Of a DNA stretch of 31,446 bases, positions 22,247-29,909 are shown in pieces. The DNA lies in the NCBI GenBank assembly GCA_038065175.1, contig JBBTRN010000003.1, forward strand, positions 1-31,446, given 5' to 3'. Numbering within the stretch: position 1 is the first letter of the stretch; every line of letters starts with the position of its first letter. A program made the translations under genes and the position numbers. Origin of the DNA: JBBTRN01 sp038065175. GTDB taxonomy: Bacteria; Patescibacteriota; Doudnabacteria; UBA920. The notes beneath the pieces were generated by a model. The model did no database searches, was not told where the DNA came from, and saw nothing but the letters and a program-made list of their open reading frames with translations.

Positions 22247-23935
22247 CTATCTCGCAAGAGAGTAGGCCGGGTAAACCGGCCGAAGCGCCTCGCATCCGCC
22301 TCTGGCGGATGATGATATAGTCCACTCCTTAAAGAAATTTAAGGGTCGGTGTAACCGGTGGGTCCTGGGTTCGAATCCCAGCTCCCGAGCCATGTAGGAC
22401 GGATTGACGCTAAAACGTCGATCCGTCCTTTGTGTTATAGGGGAAAATAGCGGTTCGATAATTTTATTCGGCGGTTTAGGTAAATTGGTTTGTTTAACCG
22501 CTTCAAACAAAAGTTTAAACGGCTTAGTGTATTCGTAATTGAGCAATCCATTTTCTATTTTCACATTAGTCAAAGCGTAGCCGATCATTTTTCTTTTCTG
22601 CACCACGCCTGCTTTTACAAACAATTCCCCGGCATTTTGCGATACATCAAACAGCAATGCGCCCAATTCCTGATACTTGTCATTGGTCTTTGAATGTTTG
22701 CCCAAAGACTTTAAAATAGTTTCTTTTTCTTTGGAGTATTGCTCAAACTTCCTATCATACATCTCTTGGCTGATTTTTTGGTCTAGCTTGTCATCGTAAA
22801 GCCTATCAAGGCGGTTCTGTATCAGCGCAAGTTGCTTGTTTAATTCACCAATGGCCGATTCGCTGAACTGTGCAATATCAGCGTGGCTTTCCTTTAGAGC
22901 CTTCCTAACCCATTCCAAGAGCCTCGGATTGGTAATTTTAAGCTGTCTAAATGCCGGCAAGAGTTGATCCAGCAAATCCGATTCCTTATACCAAGCCTTA
23001 ACCGGGCAGTTATTATATTTATTGCAATGCCCGTATGTATGCCCTTTTGAAGATTCCCAAGTTATAAGTTTACTGCAAGCCGTACAATGAATATGTCCTT
23101 TAAAAACAAATAAATGTTTAGTCCGCCGGGGCGTAGTTCGGCCGTGCAAAACATCCCGTACCCTGTCGTATAGTTCTTTAGTAATTAAAGGCTCATGCTT
23201 GCCCTCGTAAATCTGGCCGTTCCATAATATTTTGCCGTAATAGTATGGGTCTGAAAGCAAACTGGCCATTCGGCTTTTAACCAGCCTATTTCCGCCATGC
23301 GTCCGCAAGCCCTCCGCAAACATTTTCTCAACCAAAGATAAAAGCGAATATCCGCCGGTGCTGTAAAACTCAAACATTTTTCTAACCAATGGGGCTTTTA
23401 CAAGGTTTAACTCATGGGTCTTATGCCCTTTTTTGCCTACGCTCACATAGCCCAAGGGGGCTTTGGACGGATACCAACCTTGCGCCACTTTTTCTTTATG
23501 GCCTTTTTTTACCTCCTCTGAAAGGTTATTGGAATAAAAGCGGGCTATGGCTACTTTCATATCCCAAACTAAATTCTCATGAGCCCTAGTATTGCTGTTT
23601 AAAATAAAGTTTTCTTTAACAAAATGTATTTCCCTGTTCGGTTCGGCCTTAACCCAGTCATCAGCTATCCCAGCACTTTTTAAACTTCTGGTAAGACGAT
23701 CAATTTTCTCACATAAAATAATGTCTACATTATTTTTGGTAGCAAATTCAAACATTTCATAAAATGATTTTCGCGCAAAGTCTTTACTGGCTGTTTCAGC
23801 AATCTTATAAATTTTAGAAATTTTATAGCCTCTCTTTTCCGCATGTTCACTTAATAGCTTTTCTTGAGATTCCAAAGAGTAACCCGTCTCTTTCTGGTCT
23901 ATCGAACTCACTCGACAAAAGATTAAACTTCTCAT
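22247..23935 (-). CDS. Large serine recombinase (integrase), C-terminus read through tRNA
   Basis: The protein is 562 residues from MRSLIFCRVSS (23935); an upstream start at 23977 adds a non-homologous stretch. The resolvase domain has the catalytic serine in CRVSSIDQ and ILCEKIDRLTRS. The recombinase domain follows (APLGYV, SLLSDPYYYGKI), then a zinc ribbon (CTACSKL and C-x-K-x-NNC) and a coiled-coil (about 370-430). From residue about 514 the frame runs antisense through the tRNA-Asn 3' exon and into the intron (GFEPRTHRL is the T-arm reversed), so the last 49 residues are host-derived. This suggests integration replaced the natural end. AACAAT lies 6 nt before the ATG. It is the first gene of the element. 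Confidence 0.9.
   Translation of the reverse strand: MRSLIFCRVSSIDQKETGYSLESQEKLLSEHAEKRGYKISKIYKIAETASKDFARKSFYEMFEFATKNNVDIILCEKIDRLTRSLKSAGIADDWVKAEPNREIHFVKENFILNSNTRAHENLVWDMKVAIARFYSNNLSEEVKKGHKEKVAQGWYPSKAPLGYVSVGKKGHKTHELNLVKAPLVRKMFEFYSTGGYSLLSLVEKMFAEGLRTHGGNRLVKSRMASLLSDPYYYGKILWNGQIYEGKHEPLITKELYDRVRDVLHGRTTPRRTKHLFVFKGHIHCTACSKLITWESSKGHTYGHCNKYNNCPVKAWYKESDLLDQLLPAFRQLKITNPRLLEWVRKALKESHADIAQFSESAIGELNKQLALIQNRLDRLYDDKLDQKISQEMYDRKFEQYSKEKETILKSLGKHSKTNDKYQELGALLFDVSQNAGELFVKAGVVQKRKMIGYALTNVKIENGLLNYEYTKPFKLLFEAVKQTNLPKPPNKIIEPLFSPITQRTDRRFSVNPSYMARELGFEPRTHRLHRPLNFFKEWTISSSARGGCEALRPVYPAYSLAR
22396..22433. terminator. Strong hairpin after tRNA-Asn
   Basis: AGGACGGATTGACG (22396-22409) and CGTCGATCCGTCCT (22416-22429) pair almost perfectly. 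A weak T-rich stretch follows. It can end the tRNA transcript, and lies next to the putative integration site and within the recombinase reading frame. Confidence 0.7.
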
Positions 23936-23959
23936 AAATTTATTGTTAAAAATTAAAGG

Positions 23960-24015
23960 GGCAGTACTGGCACCCAACTACACCAAATCGCTTTGGCTTT
24001 GCTGGCAGTACTGCC
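23960..24015. promoter_or_regulatory. Inverted repeat upstream of recombinase (possible operator)
   Basis: GGCAGTACTG at 23960 and CAGTACTGCC ending at 24015 are perfect inverse copies 36 nt apart. The region lies directly upstream of the integrase. GCACCCAA (about 23970) and TTGGGTGC (about 24062) form an outer pair. A role in controlling the recombinase is inference. Confidence 0.45.
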
Positions 24016-24076
24016 GCTCTAATTGCAAATAGACAAAATAAATGCGACTTGGAATATGTAATTGGGTGCATATAAA

Positions 24077-24373
24077 TTATATACCATTTTCCTGATTTTG
24101 TAAAATTTGTCTAAATATTTCTAAATACTTTTGGACATCAGGCTCGATAAAATCATATACATACAGCTCTTTGCCGCTAAATTTCATTTCCTCCCTTAGT
24201 AATTTAATCCGCCAATCCAAAAATGCTTCTTTTTCTTCTTTATTTTCGAAATAGCTGTCTACAGAGGCACCATTTTTATAAAAATGATCATCCATTATAA
24301 CTACAACCACGTTAGACGTGTCTGGTTTTAGCTTCCCTTCCAAATCATTAAGCCTTGATTCGATAGTTTTCAT
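24077..24373 (-). CDS. Hypothetical 98-residue protein, coiled-coil start
   Basis: The protein starts MKTIESRLNDLEGKL, a short heptad-like coiled-coil segment, then VVVVIMDDHFY and a charged, helix-rich remainder (NKEEKEAFLDWRIKLLREE). No family is recognised. Adjacent to the next gene with only 2 nt between them, it probably belongs to one transcript. The layout of a small acidic protein next to the integrase is common in mobile elements. No function is proposed. Confidence 0.65.
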   Translation of the reverse strand: MKTIESRLNDLEGKLKPDTSNVVVVIMDDHFYKNGASVDSYFENKEEKEAFLDWRIKLLREEMKFSGKELYVYDFIEPDVQKYLEIFRQILQNQENGI

Positions 24374-24375
24374 TG

Positions 24376-24744
24376 TTATTTATAAGTTATTCTCTCCAAT
24401 GTTAAGCGCTCTATTTCTTTTACCCTATTTTCCAAATCCGATAGTTCCAAAGCTTTAATTAAATGGCTCGCTAAAAACCCAATGCAATTAGCCACTCTAA
24501 GCTCAACCGTACCGGCTCTAACCTGGCCAATAGTGGCTACCAGTAGGTTTACCACACTTTTACTATCTGTTAATTCTATTGGCGGCAAAGGGGTATAATT
24601 CTTTTTTGGAGATAGGCCACCTTTAGTTACGGCCATTTTCTTTTCCTCTCGCATTTCCGGATTATGGCTAAAACAATAAACGCTATCTGTCATTGCATTA
24701 GCTTGGCATTGTTCTTGGTCTGGTTTTATAAACGTACAAATCAT
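24376..24744 (-). CDS. Small Cys/His-rich N-terminal protein, unknown function
   Basis: From ATG at 24744 the protein has 122 residues. The first 30 contain CTFIKPDQEQCQ and YCFSHNP, a C-x8-C-x9-C-x2-H array that could bind zinc. A basic linker with GGLSPKKNY follows, then a helical C-terminal part (LEL and LENRVKEIERL) suggesting self-association. A longer start at 24879 would add a weak hydrophobic stretch that overlaps the upstream gene; the internal ATG is preferred because the cysteine array begins right after it. The family is not recognised. Confidence 0.65.
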   Translation of the reverse strand: MICTFIKPDQEQCQANAMTDSVYCFSHNPEMREEKKMAVTKGGLSPKKNYTPLPPIELTDSKSVVNLLVATIGQVRAGTVELRVANCIGFLASHLIKALELSDLENRVKEIERLTLERITYK

Positions 24745-24769
24745 AACTTTCACTTGTGGGGTATGCCCC

Positions 24770-24931
24770 TTACTTATTAATTTGCCTAATTTCAGCCTCA
24801 ATTTCACCCAAACATTCAAAATATCCAAGTATAGACTCACCAAAATCAGCCAACTCTTTAGGCTCCAACCTGTTACCATAATCTTCTGCCATTATGGTAT
24901 TTAATTCTTTTAGTAATAATTGGCTGATCAT
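24770..24931 (-). CDS. Small hypothetical protein (53 residues)
   Basis: The frame starts MISQLLLKELNTIMAED and is mostly helical and acidic. A longer start at 24958 (62 residues) is possible. It ends 25 nt before the Cys/His protein and reads in the same direction. No domain is recognised. AT-rich sequence without genes follows (about 24960-25030). Confidence 0.45.
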   Translation of the reverse strand: MISQLLLKELNTIMAEDYGNRLEPKELADFGESILGYFECLGEIEAEIRQINK

Positions 24932-25032
24932 TTTTTTCTTATTTACCAATAGAGGCAAGCAGGGATAGTAGGGAAAAATTAGTTTATATTTATATAAAAT
25001 TTACAAAATAGTTTAAAAAATAATATAAGATT

Positions 25033-26613
25033 TCAGAAAAGCTCTGCTATTTCTACTTTTGGAGCTTGTGGTAAGCTAGAGTTGTCGTCCTGATTTGTAT
25101 TGTCTTTAATAAATTTTACATTTCTCCATCCAGTAGCTTGATTTTTCTTGCCCGTAATAGGATCTATAAATTGTTGCCTACTATCATCGATATAATCTGC
25201 ATATTTCCTTAATTTCTGTCCCAGACTGATAATAGTTTCTACCGGTTGTTTGTTGGTACGGGCATACTTTGCAAATTCGTTATACATAGATTCCTTACTA
25301 ATCCATGCTCCTGTTTCCTCCTGAAGGCAATCATAAGCAAAATTGGCAATCGCGGAGCCGGATCTCATCATTTCAGCCTTTATCTCGTCCGGATTCTTTT
25401 TATAACTGAACTCCTGATTTATCAGCAACCGGTTTAAACCCTCAAGGGCAAAATTAAGCAAACCTGATAGCTCAAATGGGTTTGTTAACTTATTAATTAA
25501 AAACTTGTCTGGGTTAGTCACGGCCTTATTAAACTGAATAACTATCCAACGGCTGAAATAGGCGTCATCATTGGCGTCTTTGACGTTGGGGATTTTATTG
25601 CAGGAAAAGGTCAACTTAGAATAATTCTCGAACTGGAATTGGTCACCAAATTTGTACTCGCCAGTAATAATGCCTCCACCGGCCGCTATTTTAAAACCGC
25701 CGTTATCGTTAATGTCCTTAAAGGAAAGGTCGTCGAAAATATTCAAGTGCTTATTATAAAGGTGCGCGGTAGCGAACTTGTCGGATGTAATTCTTTGCAG
25801 GCTAACACCTGAAACGTTACCTTTGCCCATAAGAGAGGCTAATAGGTTAATTAGGGTGGTTTTGCCCGTGTCGCGTTCGCCCACGAAAATAATCGCTTTT
25901 TTTATGAAGTAACTCCGGTAAAGCGCGTACCCGATCCATTCCTGGATGACAGGAATATTATCCTCATTTAAAATATCAAATAAAAATTTTTTAACCGCCG
26001 GACAGTCTGCATTTGCCTTATAGTCAATAGGGAGTCTATGGAGAAACAAATATTTAGGATCGTGCTCTGTCAGCTCGCCTGTTTCAATATTGAGTATCCC
26101 ATTGTTAAGGTTGATAAAATTTTGATTGACATTAAATTCTTCCCTTTGGCAGACTGTTAGATCCTTTATTTTTTCCAAAACTTCATTTTTAATGTGCGTG
26201 GTTGCCAGTTCCTCCAATAGCGTCTGAATCTCTGCTTTTAGATCATTTACGCCTAAACGGTAAACCCCATTATCGTATATAAAAACATCTCGGTCTTTTC
26301 TCCCGCTGATAGTTTTAACGTGGTATTTTTCCACCAAGTGTTTCGCTAAGTCATATAAGCAGTTTGCCTTGTCGGTCTGAAATCCAATTTTCCAGTCAAC
26401 CACATAATCGCTATTTGGTTCCCCTGATTTGTCGTCGTCGCCATGTACCATATTGGCTTTTTTCCATGCAAGATATTCCTTCAAAGGTTGAGCCATGTCA
26501 GGTTTGTTTTCTTTTAAATAAACCATACCCCTAAGTAAAAAATGATCATCTGAAAGTAGTGTAGTATCAAAATTTTTCAGTGGCATGGGATAATTTGTTG
26601 TGCCGTTTTCCAT
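25033..26613 (-). CDS. SF3 (D5/P4-type) replicative helicase
   Basis: A 526-residue ATPase of the phage/plasmid primase-helicase group. The D5-N-like domain spans about 110-230 (FINLNNGILNIETGELTEHD). The SF3 core shows Walker A GERDTGKTTLI (about 250), Walker B LNIFDDLS, sensor KLTFSCNKIPN and arginine-finger DDAYFSRWIVIQF. The C-terminal winged-helix region carries YNEFAKYARTN. The N-terminal 100 residues contain no recognisable primase catalytic motif. It probably unwinds the element during replication. Its ATG directly follows the stop of the gene upstream, indicating translational coupling. Confidence 0.88.
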   Translation of the reverse strand: MENGTTNYPMPLKNFDTTLLSDDHFLLRGMVYLKENKPDMAQPLKEYLAWKKANMVHGDDDKSGEPNSDYVVDWKIGFQTDKANCLYDLAKHLVEKYHVKTISGRKDRDVFIYDNGVYRLGVNDLKAEIQTLLEELATTHIKNEVLEKIKDLTVCQREEFNVNQNFINLNNGILNIETGELTEHDPKYLFLHRLPIDYKANADCPAVKKFLFDILNEDNIPVIQEWIGYALYRSYFIKKAIIFVGERDTGKTTLINLLASLMGKGNVSGVSLQRITSDKFATAHLYNKHLNIFDDLSFKDINDNGGFKIAAGGGIITGEYKFGDQFQFENYSKLTFSCNKIPNVKDANDDAYFSRWIVIQFNKAVTNPDKFLINKLTNPFELSGLLNFALEGLNRLLINQEFSYKKNPDEIKAEMMRSGSAIANFAYDCLQEETGAWISKESMYNEFAKYARTNKQPVETIISLGQKLRKYADYIDDSRQQFIDPITGKKNQATGWRNVKFIKDNTNQDDNSSLPQAPKVEIAELF

Positions 26614-26823
26614 TTATTTAATTTCCCCCGAGAGATTAATGGCGTATAAACGGAATTTTCCACCGCACGATTTACATTTAAATTCACCTGAGGCAGCATC
26701 AACTAATAGCTCAGCAAAATCGTATAGATTTTTTATATGCTCTCCAGCAATTGTTTTTCCAAATTTTCTTTGCAACATTTCCTGCAAAGCTTCAAGCATC
26801 GCGACTTCGTTATGGTCCGTCAT
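26614..26823 (-). CDS. Small CxxC protein coupled to helicase
   Basis: The protein has 69 residues from MTDHNEVAMLEAL. GAGG lies 6 nt upstream, a good ribosome site, favouring this start over the one four codons earlier. A helical N-terminal half (EMLQRKFGKTIAGEHIKNL) is followed by CKSCGGKF, half a zinc-ribbon. Its stop codon abuts the helicase ATG. A role in replication together with the helicase is plausible. No family recognised. Confidence 0.65.
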   Translation of the reverse strand: MTDHNEVAMLEALQEMLQRKFGKTIAGEHIKNLYDFAELLVDAASGEFKCKSCGGKFRLYAINLSGEIK

Positions 26824-26849
26824 AAAATACCTCATTCTGATATTAATTC

Positions 26850-27110
26850 TTATTCATATAACCTAGACTTAATAAATTTTAGGGCACTAAAAAAAGCTTG
26901 TGCTTCTACCTTAAGTTCTCTTTGCCAATACCTTTTTACAAGCGCATCTAATTTAGGGTCAGTCAGAAAGACAAACTCTGCTTTGCGGGGATTTTGTTTA
27001 TCCACGGATTCTAAAGGAAACCAAAGGGAAATAACCGTTGCCAAAGCAAGGTCGGTAGTTCTAAACATTGTTAGTTTTTCCACGGCACTCTTTCTCATAT
27101 TCAGATTCAT
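26850..27110 (-). CDS. DUF5659-like protein
   Basis: The 86-residue protein reads FRTTDLALATVISLWFPLES, then KAEFVFLTD and ALVKRYWQRELKVEAQAFF, ending with LKFIKSRLYE. This pattern (RT-D-LA, FVF-D, a Y at the start of a helix, V-A-FF, LK-RLY) matches DUF5659, a small family of unknown function often found on mobile elements. A shorter start at 27068 (MFRTTDL) would begin at the domain itself. It lies between the replication gene pair and the next gene, with a hairpin terminator upstream. Confidence 0.75.
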   Translation of the reverse strand: MNLNMRKSAVEKLTMFRTTDLALATVISLWFPLESVDKQNPRKAEFVFLTDPKLDALVKRYWQRELKVEAQAFFSALKFIKSRLYE

Positions 27111-27126
27111 AAAAGCAAGACAAAAT

Positions 27127-27165
27127 AAAAACAGCTATGCTATATTTATAACACGCTGTTTTTTT
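27127..27165. terminator. Bidirectional hairpin terminator
   Basis: AAAAACAGC and GCTGTTTTT pair around an AT-rich loop, with A- and T-tracts on both sides. It separates the gene ending at 27194 from the DUF5659 gene. Confidence 0.65.
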
Positions 27166-27193
27166 AACTCGTTACAAAAAAATTATTATTTTG

Positions 27194-28051
27194 TCACACT
27201 TGCTGTCCGCTAATCTTTTTAAACCTAGATAAGATTTGCCTAACGTTTGGATGTTTAGCTCTTGAACCCAAAACTTTTTGGGCAACATCTTTACTAGTTT
27301 TGCCTATTTTAATTTTTTCGACTCCGTTGGGATTAAGTTTTTTTATGGTTTCAAACTCCTTCTTTTGGATATCTCCTTTCATCCAGTTTTTATATGCCGT
27401 ATCTACAAATTGGCTGGTATATTGTTCCTTAATTTTTGGCCTTTGTCTATCCTTAGCCTCTTGGACTATCTGGAAATATTTATCAAAATTCCTTACCGTT
27501 GGTTGTTTTTTGTGTACATAAGTATAGTTACTTGATTGCTGGATAGTATCTAAAAATTGGCACATAATTTCTTTCTCTTTTGTCGAAAGACGGCTGTAAA
27601 CATTTACTGAAACAACTTTTATTTTTTCGGGGGTACTACCCATATAAAAATTAAAATTCAAAGCAGGGGCATTTAAATTGCCGTTTACTAACCATTCCCA
27701 AACATACTGGGCAAAATGTTTAGGCAATTCGCTTTGTTCAGTAATTTGTTCAATTTCCTTTTGTAATACATCAGTTAATAATGTTAAAACTCGTTGATCC
27801 TCTGGATTTAGTAATTTTAAAAAATCTTTTTTGATTTTAAGTTCAGTATAACCTCCCCATTCCCAACACTGTTGTACGAACGATTGATCTAAAACATCCC
27901 CGCGCCTAACTAAAAAATCATCAACTAAAGTTTTAAAACTTGGCCGTATTATGACCGCCTTCATTTTGTTAAGATTATTCCTATAAAAAGGATGCCTTTC
28001 AGGATTAAAATTTTTAGGTGTCTTTGATTTTTTGTTCATACTCATTTTCAT
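27194..28051 (-). CDS. Hypothetical 285-residue protein
   Basis: A basic, soluble protein with no recognised family. The N-terminus is lysine-rich (NKKSKTPKNFNPERHPF). The middle is helical and aromatic (about 60-150). The C-terminal 40 residues (GKTSKDVAQKVLGSRA, then HPNVRQILSRFKKI) could form a helix-turn-helix. No membrane segment is visible. Three Met codons lie within the first five residues, so the start is unclear by up to 12 nt. It reads away from the structured RNA and exported-protein operon and could be a regulator of either; this is a guess from position. Confidence 0.65.
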   Translation of the reverse strand: MKMSMNKKSKTPKNFNPERHPFYRNNLNKMKAVIIRPSFKTLVDDFLVRRGDVLDQSFVQQCWEWGGYTELKIKKDFLKLLNPEDQRVLTLLTDVLQKEIEQITEQSELPKHFAQYVWEWLVNGNLNAPALNFNFYMGSTPEKIKVVSVNVYSRLSTKEKEIMCQFLDTIQQSSNYTYVHKKQPTVRNFDKYFQIVQEAKDRQRPKIKEQYTSQFVDTAYKNWMKGDIQKKEFETIKKLNPNGVEKIKIGKTSKDVAQKVLGSRAKHPNVRQILSRFKKISGQQV

Positions 28052-28130
28052 CTTAATATGTCGTTATTTTAACATTTTAACCTATTCTTTAACAGCTTTA
28101 TTTGCTCTCGTTTTAGTGGTATAGTAAAGG

Positions 28131-28136
28131 TATAAT
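28131..28136 (+). promoter_or_regulatory. -10 box of the leader RNA
   Basis: A perfect TATAAT with a TSS expected near 28143. The -35 is weak (TCGTTT at 28108-28113 with 17-bp spacing). Confidence 0.55.
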
Positions 28137-28142
28137 TTAATA

Positions 28143-28286
28143 TTTGCCTAAACTCGTAAGAATACGGGCATGGCTTAAATCCATCGCTGAATTGAACTCC
28201 TCGTCAGAGTTCCAGCGATGGTCGTATGGGGAAACCCATGCGTTTGACCCGAAAGGGTCAAGCTTCTGGCGGGGAGCTTTGTTTTT
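28143..28286 (+). ncRNA. Unassigned multi-hairpin leader or small RNA
   Basis: Five hairpins in a row: CTCGTA/TACGGG (28152-28167); the long CCATCGCTG/CAGCGATGG (28181-28221) continued inward by GAACTC/GAGTTC; CGTATGGG-GAAA-CCCATGCG (28223-28242); TTGACCC-GAAA-GGGTCAA (28244-28261); AAGCTTC/GGGAGCTT (28260-28279) with a T-rich tail, terminator-like. Two GNRA tetraloops and regular spacing mean this is a designed RNA fold. It resembles no riboswitch class I can name. It lies upstream of the exported-protein operon and may be a regulatory leader or a separate sRNA. Confidence 0.7.
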
Positions 28287-28317
28287 ACCGCTAAATTATC
28301 ATTAAATTAAGATTAAT

Positions 28318-29274
28318 ATGAAAATGAAAAAAACGAATCTTACAAAGGCAATAATATTGGTTCTATGTTTCAGTGTATTTGGACCTTATCCTGTCCAAGC
28401 CTGGCAAAAAAAAGCCCCAAAAATTGTAGTTGGTGCTAATTTAAAAGAATATAAAAAGCTAAACAAAAAACAATGTGATATTATTGTTCCGAAACAATAT
28501 CCTACAATTCAGGGCGGGATTAATGCCGCTGTCGCTGGAGATACGGTTTGTGTTAGAAAAGGAATATATAACGAGAATGTCGTGATCAATAAATCTATTC
28601 GTCTCTCTGGAAGTGGTGTCACAAAGTCGATCATAAATGGTCAGACTACTGACGCAACAGTATATATTGCAGGGGATGGTAATGCTAACAATGTAATAGT
28701 TGAGGGGTTTCTAATCCGTGGCGTTGACGGCACAGGCCTCAATGATCCCGCCGCGTTTAATATTGGCCCGTTCGCCTCCGGAGCGACAATTCGATATAAC
28801 CGGATTGTAGCAGGGAACGCACAGCTTGCGGTTCGGGCGGACAGTGGACAAAATAATGAGCTCTTTTATAACAACATCTTCGAAGGCAACAACTCTCCCA
28901 ACTTATTTAAAAATGTTGGAGCACAAGGACCTTCATACAAAATTGACGTTCTCAATAACACCTTTGCGGGGACAGTCAAGCAGACCTATCCGGATTCTGG
29001 GAGAGTACTAGAGACGTGGGCTACTAACAGTTTAATTCAGCGAAACGCATTCAATACGACGGGCACCATTACCTCTATTGTGAACAGTTCTTACCCGTCA
29101 AACATAGTTAGTGAGAATAATCTCAACAGCAGTACTACCGTAAAAGTTGGTACTTATTCTGGTGGGACTTTGAATGCAGAGAATAATTGGTGGGGTGACC
29201 TAGATCCCTCAGATAATATTCAAGGCAATGTAGACTTTACACCTTTTGCAACGAGTCCGTATAAACAAAACTAA
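28318..29274 (+). CDS. Secreted right-handed beta-helix protein
   Basis: The 318-residue protein has a signal peptide (KMKKTNLTKAIILVLCFSVFG, about 1-30, cleavage after VQA). The first repeat is the pectate-lyase-like entry YPTIQGGINAAVAGDTVCV, followed by regularly spaced short strands with N and G turns (NNVIVEGFLIRG, YNRIVAG, LNNTF). The end is NAENNWWGDLDPSD, a typical last coil. No catalytic set is visible, so it may bind glycan or act in adhesion rather than cleave. It is the first gene of a three-gene group with only 1 nt to the next gene. Confidence 0.85.
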   Translation: MKMKKTNLTKAIILVLCFSVFGPYPVQAWQKKAPKIVVGANLKEYKKLNKKQCDIIVPKQYPTIQGGINAAVAGDTVCVRKGIYNENVVINKSIRLSGSGVTKSIINGQTTDATVYIAGDGNANNVIVEGFLIRGVDGTGLNDPAAFNIGPFASGATIRYNRIVAGNAQLAVRADSGQNNELFYNNIFEGNNSPNLFKNVGAQGPSYKIDVLNNTFAGTVKQTYPDSGRVLETWATNSLIQRNAFNTTGTITSIVNSSYPSNIVSENNLNSSTTVKVGTYSGGTLNAENNWWGDLDPSDNIQGNVDFTPFATSPYKQN

Positions 29275-29275
29275 T

Positions 29276-29908
29276 ATGAGTTGGCTTAAAGAAAATTGGT
29301 TTAAAATTTGCGCATTGCTTATTGGAGTTTTAGTCGCTGCTAGTTTTATTCATCGCAATTTGACCTTAAAAAATTTAGCTAATGAGAAGGCTAATGTCGA
29401 GAGGGTTGTTAGTGCTGATATTTTACAGAATGAGCCAGTTAAAAATGTTAGTTCTAGCACACCAACCGTTGTAAATGCAGAAAAAACAGCTACTGCGCCA
29501 GTGACGAAATCAAAGACCGTTACTCCTAATCTAGAAAGTCCGAATAACAGTATAGACAACACAAATGATTTATCAATGAAAATCGGCTGCAAAGAGTTGG
29601 CCGAGCAGGAAAACCAAAAAGATGGCTATCCTCAATTAACAGCAGACCGCACAGATTTTAAAAGGGAATACGGATATAATAAAGAATTGAATACATGCTT
29701 AATGTATAAAAATTATTTTGGAACCAACATCGAAAAGAAGGTAGTTCAGTACCTAATTTTATACGATTTATTGACTGGTAAAACAATGATGTTGTATGTT
29801 GCTTTTCCTGACTCAACAGGCCAATATACAAAAACTTATAGTGCCCCTGACGACATAAATTCAGTCGCGGATTTTGAGCAACGTGTTTATAATTTATTAG
29901 ATAAATAG
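29276..29908 (+). CDS. Membrane-anchored protein of unknown function
   Basis: The protein has 210 residues from the ATG at 29276, 1 nt after the previous stop; a longer start within the previous gene is unlikely. An N-terminal membrane helix (about residues 7-24) is followed by a Ser/Thr/Asn-rich linker (about 45-105) and a globular C-terminal domain with two conserved-looking cysteines (IGCKEL, NTCLMY) and many aromatic residues. It is probably anchored with the domain outside. No family recognised. It is sandwiched between the beta-helix protein and the DUF3761 protein. Confidence 0.75.
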   Translation: MSWLKENWFKICALLIGVLVAASFIHRNLTLKNLANEKANVERVVSADILQNEPVKNVSSSTPTVVNAEKTATAPVTKSKTVTPNLESPNNSIDNTNDLSMKIGCKELAEQENQKDGYPQLTADRTDFKREYGYNKELNTCLMYKNYFGTNIEKKVVQYLILYDLLTGKTMMLYVAFPDSTGQYTKTYSAPDDINSVADFEQRVYNLLDK

Positions 29909-29909
29909 C

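Larger units (their letters stand above)
21751..22351 (+). ncRNA. Group I intron in the tRNA-Asn anticodon
   Basis: The intron (601 nt) lies between anticodon bases 35 and 36. The exon ends in U, the intron in G, as required. The core is downstream of the ORF: AATCAGCAGCCAAGCC (P4-P6 type, 22194-22209), GTTCAGAGACTA (J6/7-P7, 22238-22249), ATAGTCC (P7', about 22317-22323), and a P9 hairpin CCTTAA/TTAAGG (22328-22345). The guide for P1 is not certain: GCAGCC at 22075-22080, inside the ORF end, would pair with GGCTGT including the U.G wobble. The intron is loaded with palindromic repeats in its stems. It encodes an HNH protein in the region before the core. Confidence 0.9.
21717..22392 (+). tRNA. 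tRNA-Asn (GUU), split by a group I intron
   Basis: Exon 1 (21717-21750) holds the acceptor TCGGGAG, D arm GCTC/GAGC with AGCGGTA, and anticodon stem ACCGG with CTGT. Exon 2 (22352-22392) continues TAACCGGT, a T arm CTGGG-TTCGAAT-CCCAG, acceptor CTCCCGA, discriminator G and encoded CCA. Joined, the anticodon loop is CTGTTAA, giving GUU. The G discriminator and whole body match bacterial tRNA-Asn. An unspliced reading would suggest GTG (His), but the discriminator and the position -1 base do not fit His. The 3' end also borders the integrated element. Confidence 0.93.

Noticed and set aside
28143..28286. HDV-like ribozyme
   Set aside because: CTCCTCGTCAGAG resembles a P3 loop, but the required P2 pairing and the catalytic-cytosine segment are absent; simple nested hairpins explain the sequence.
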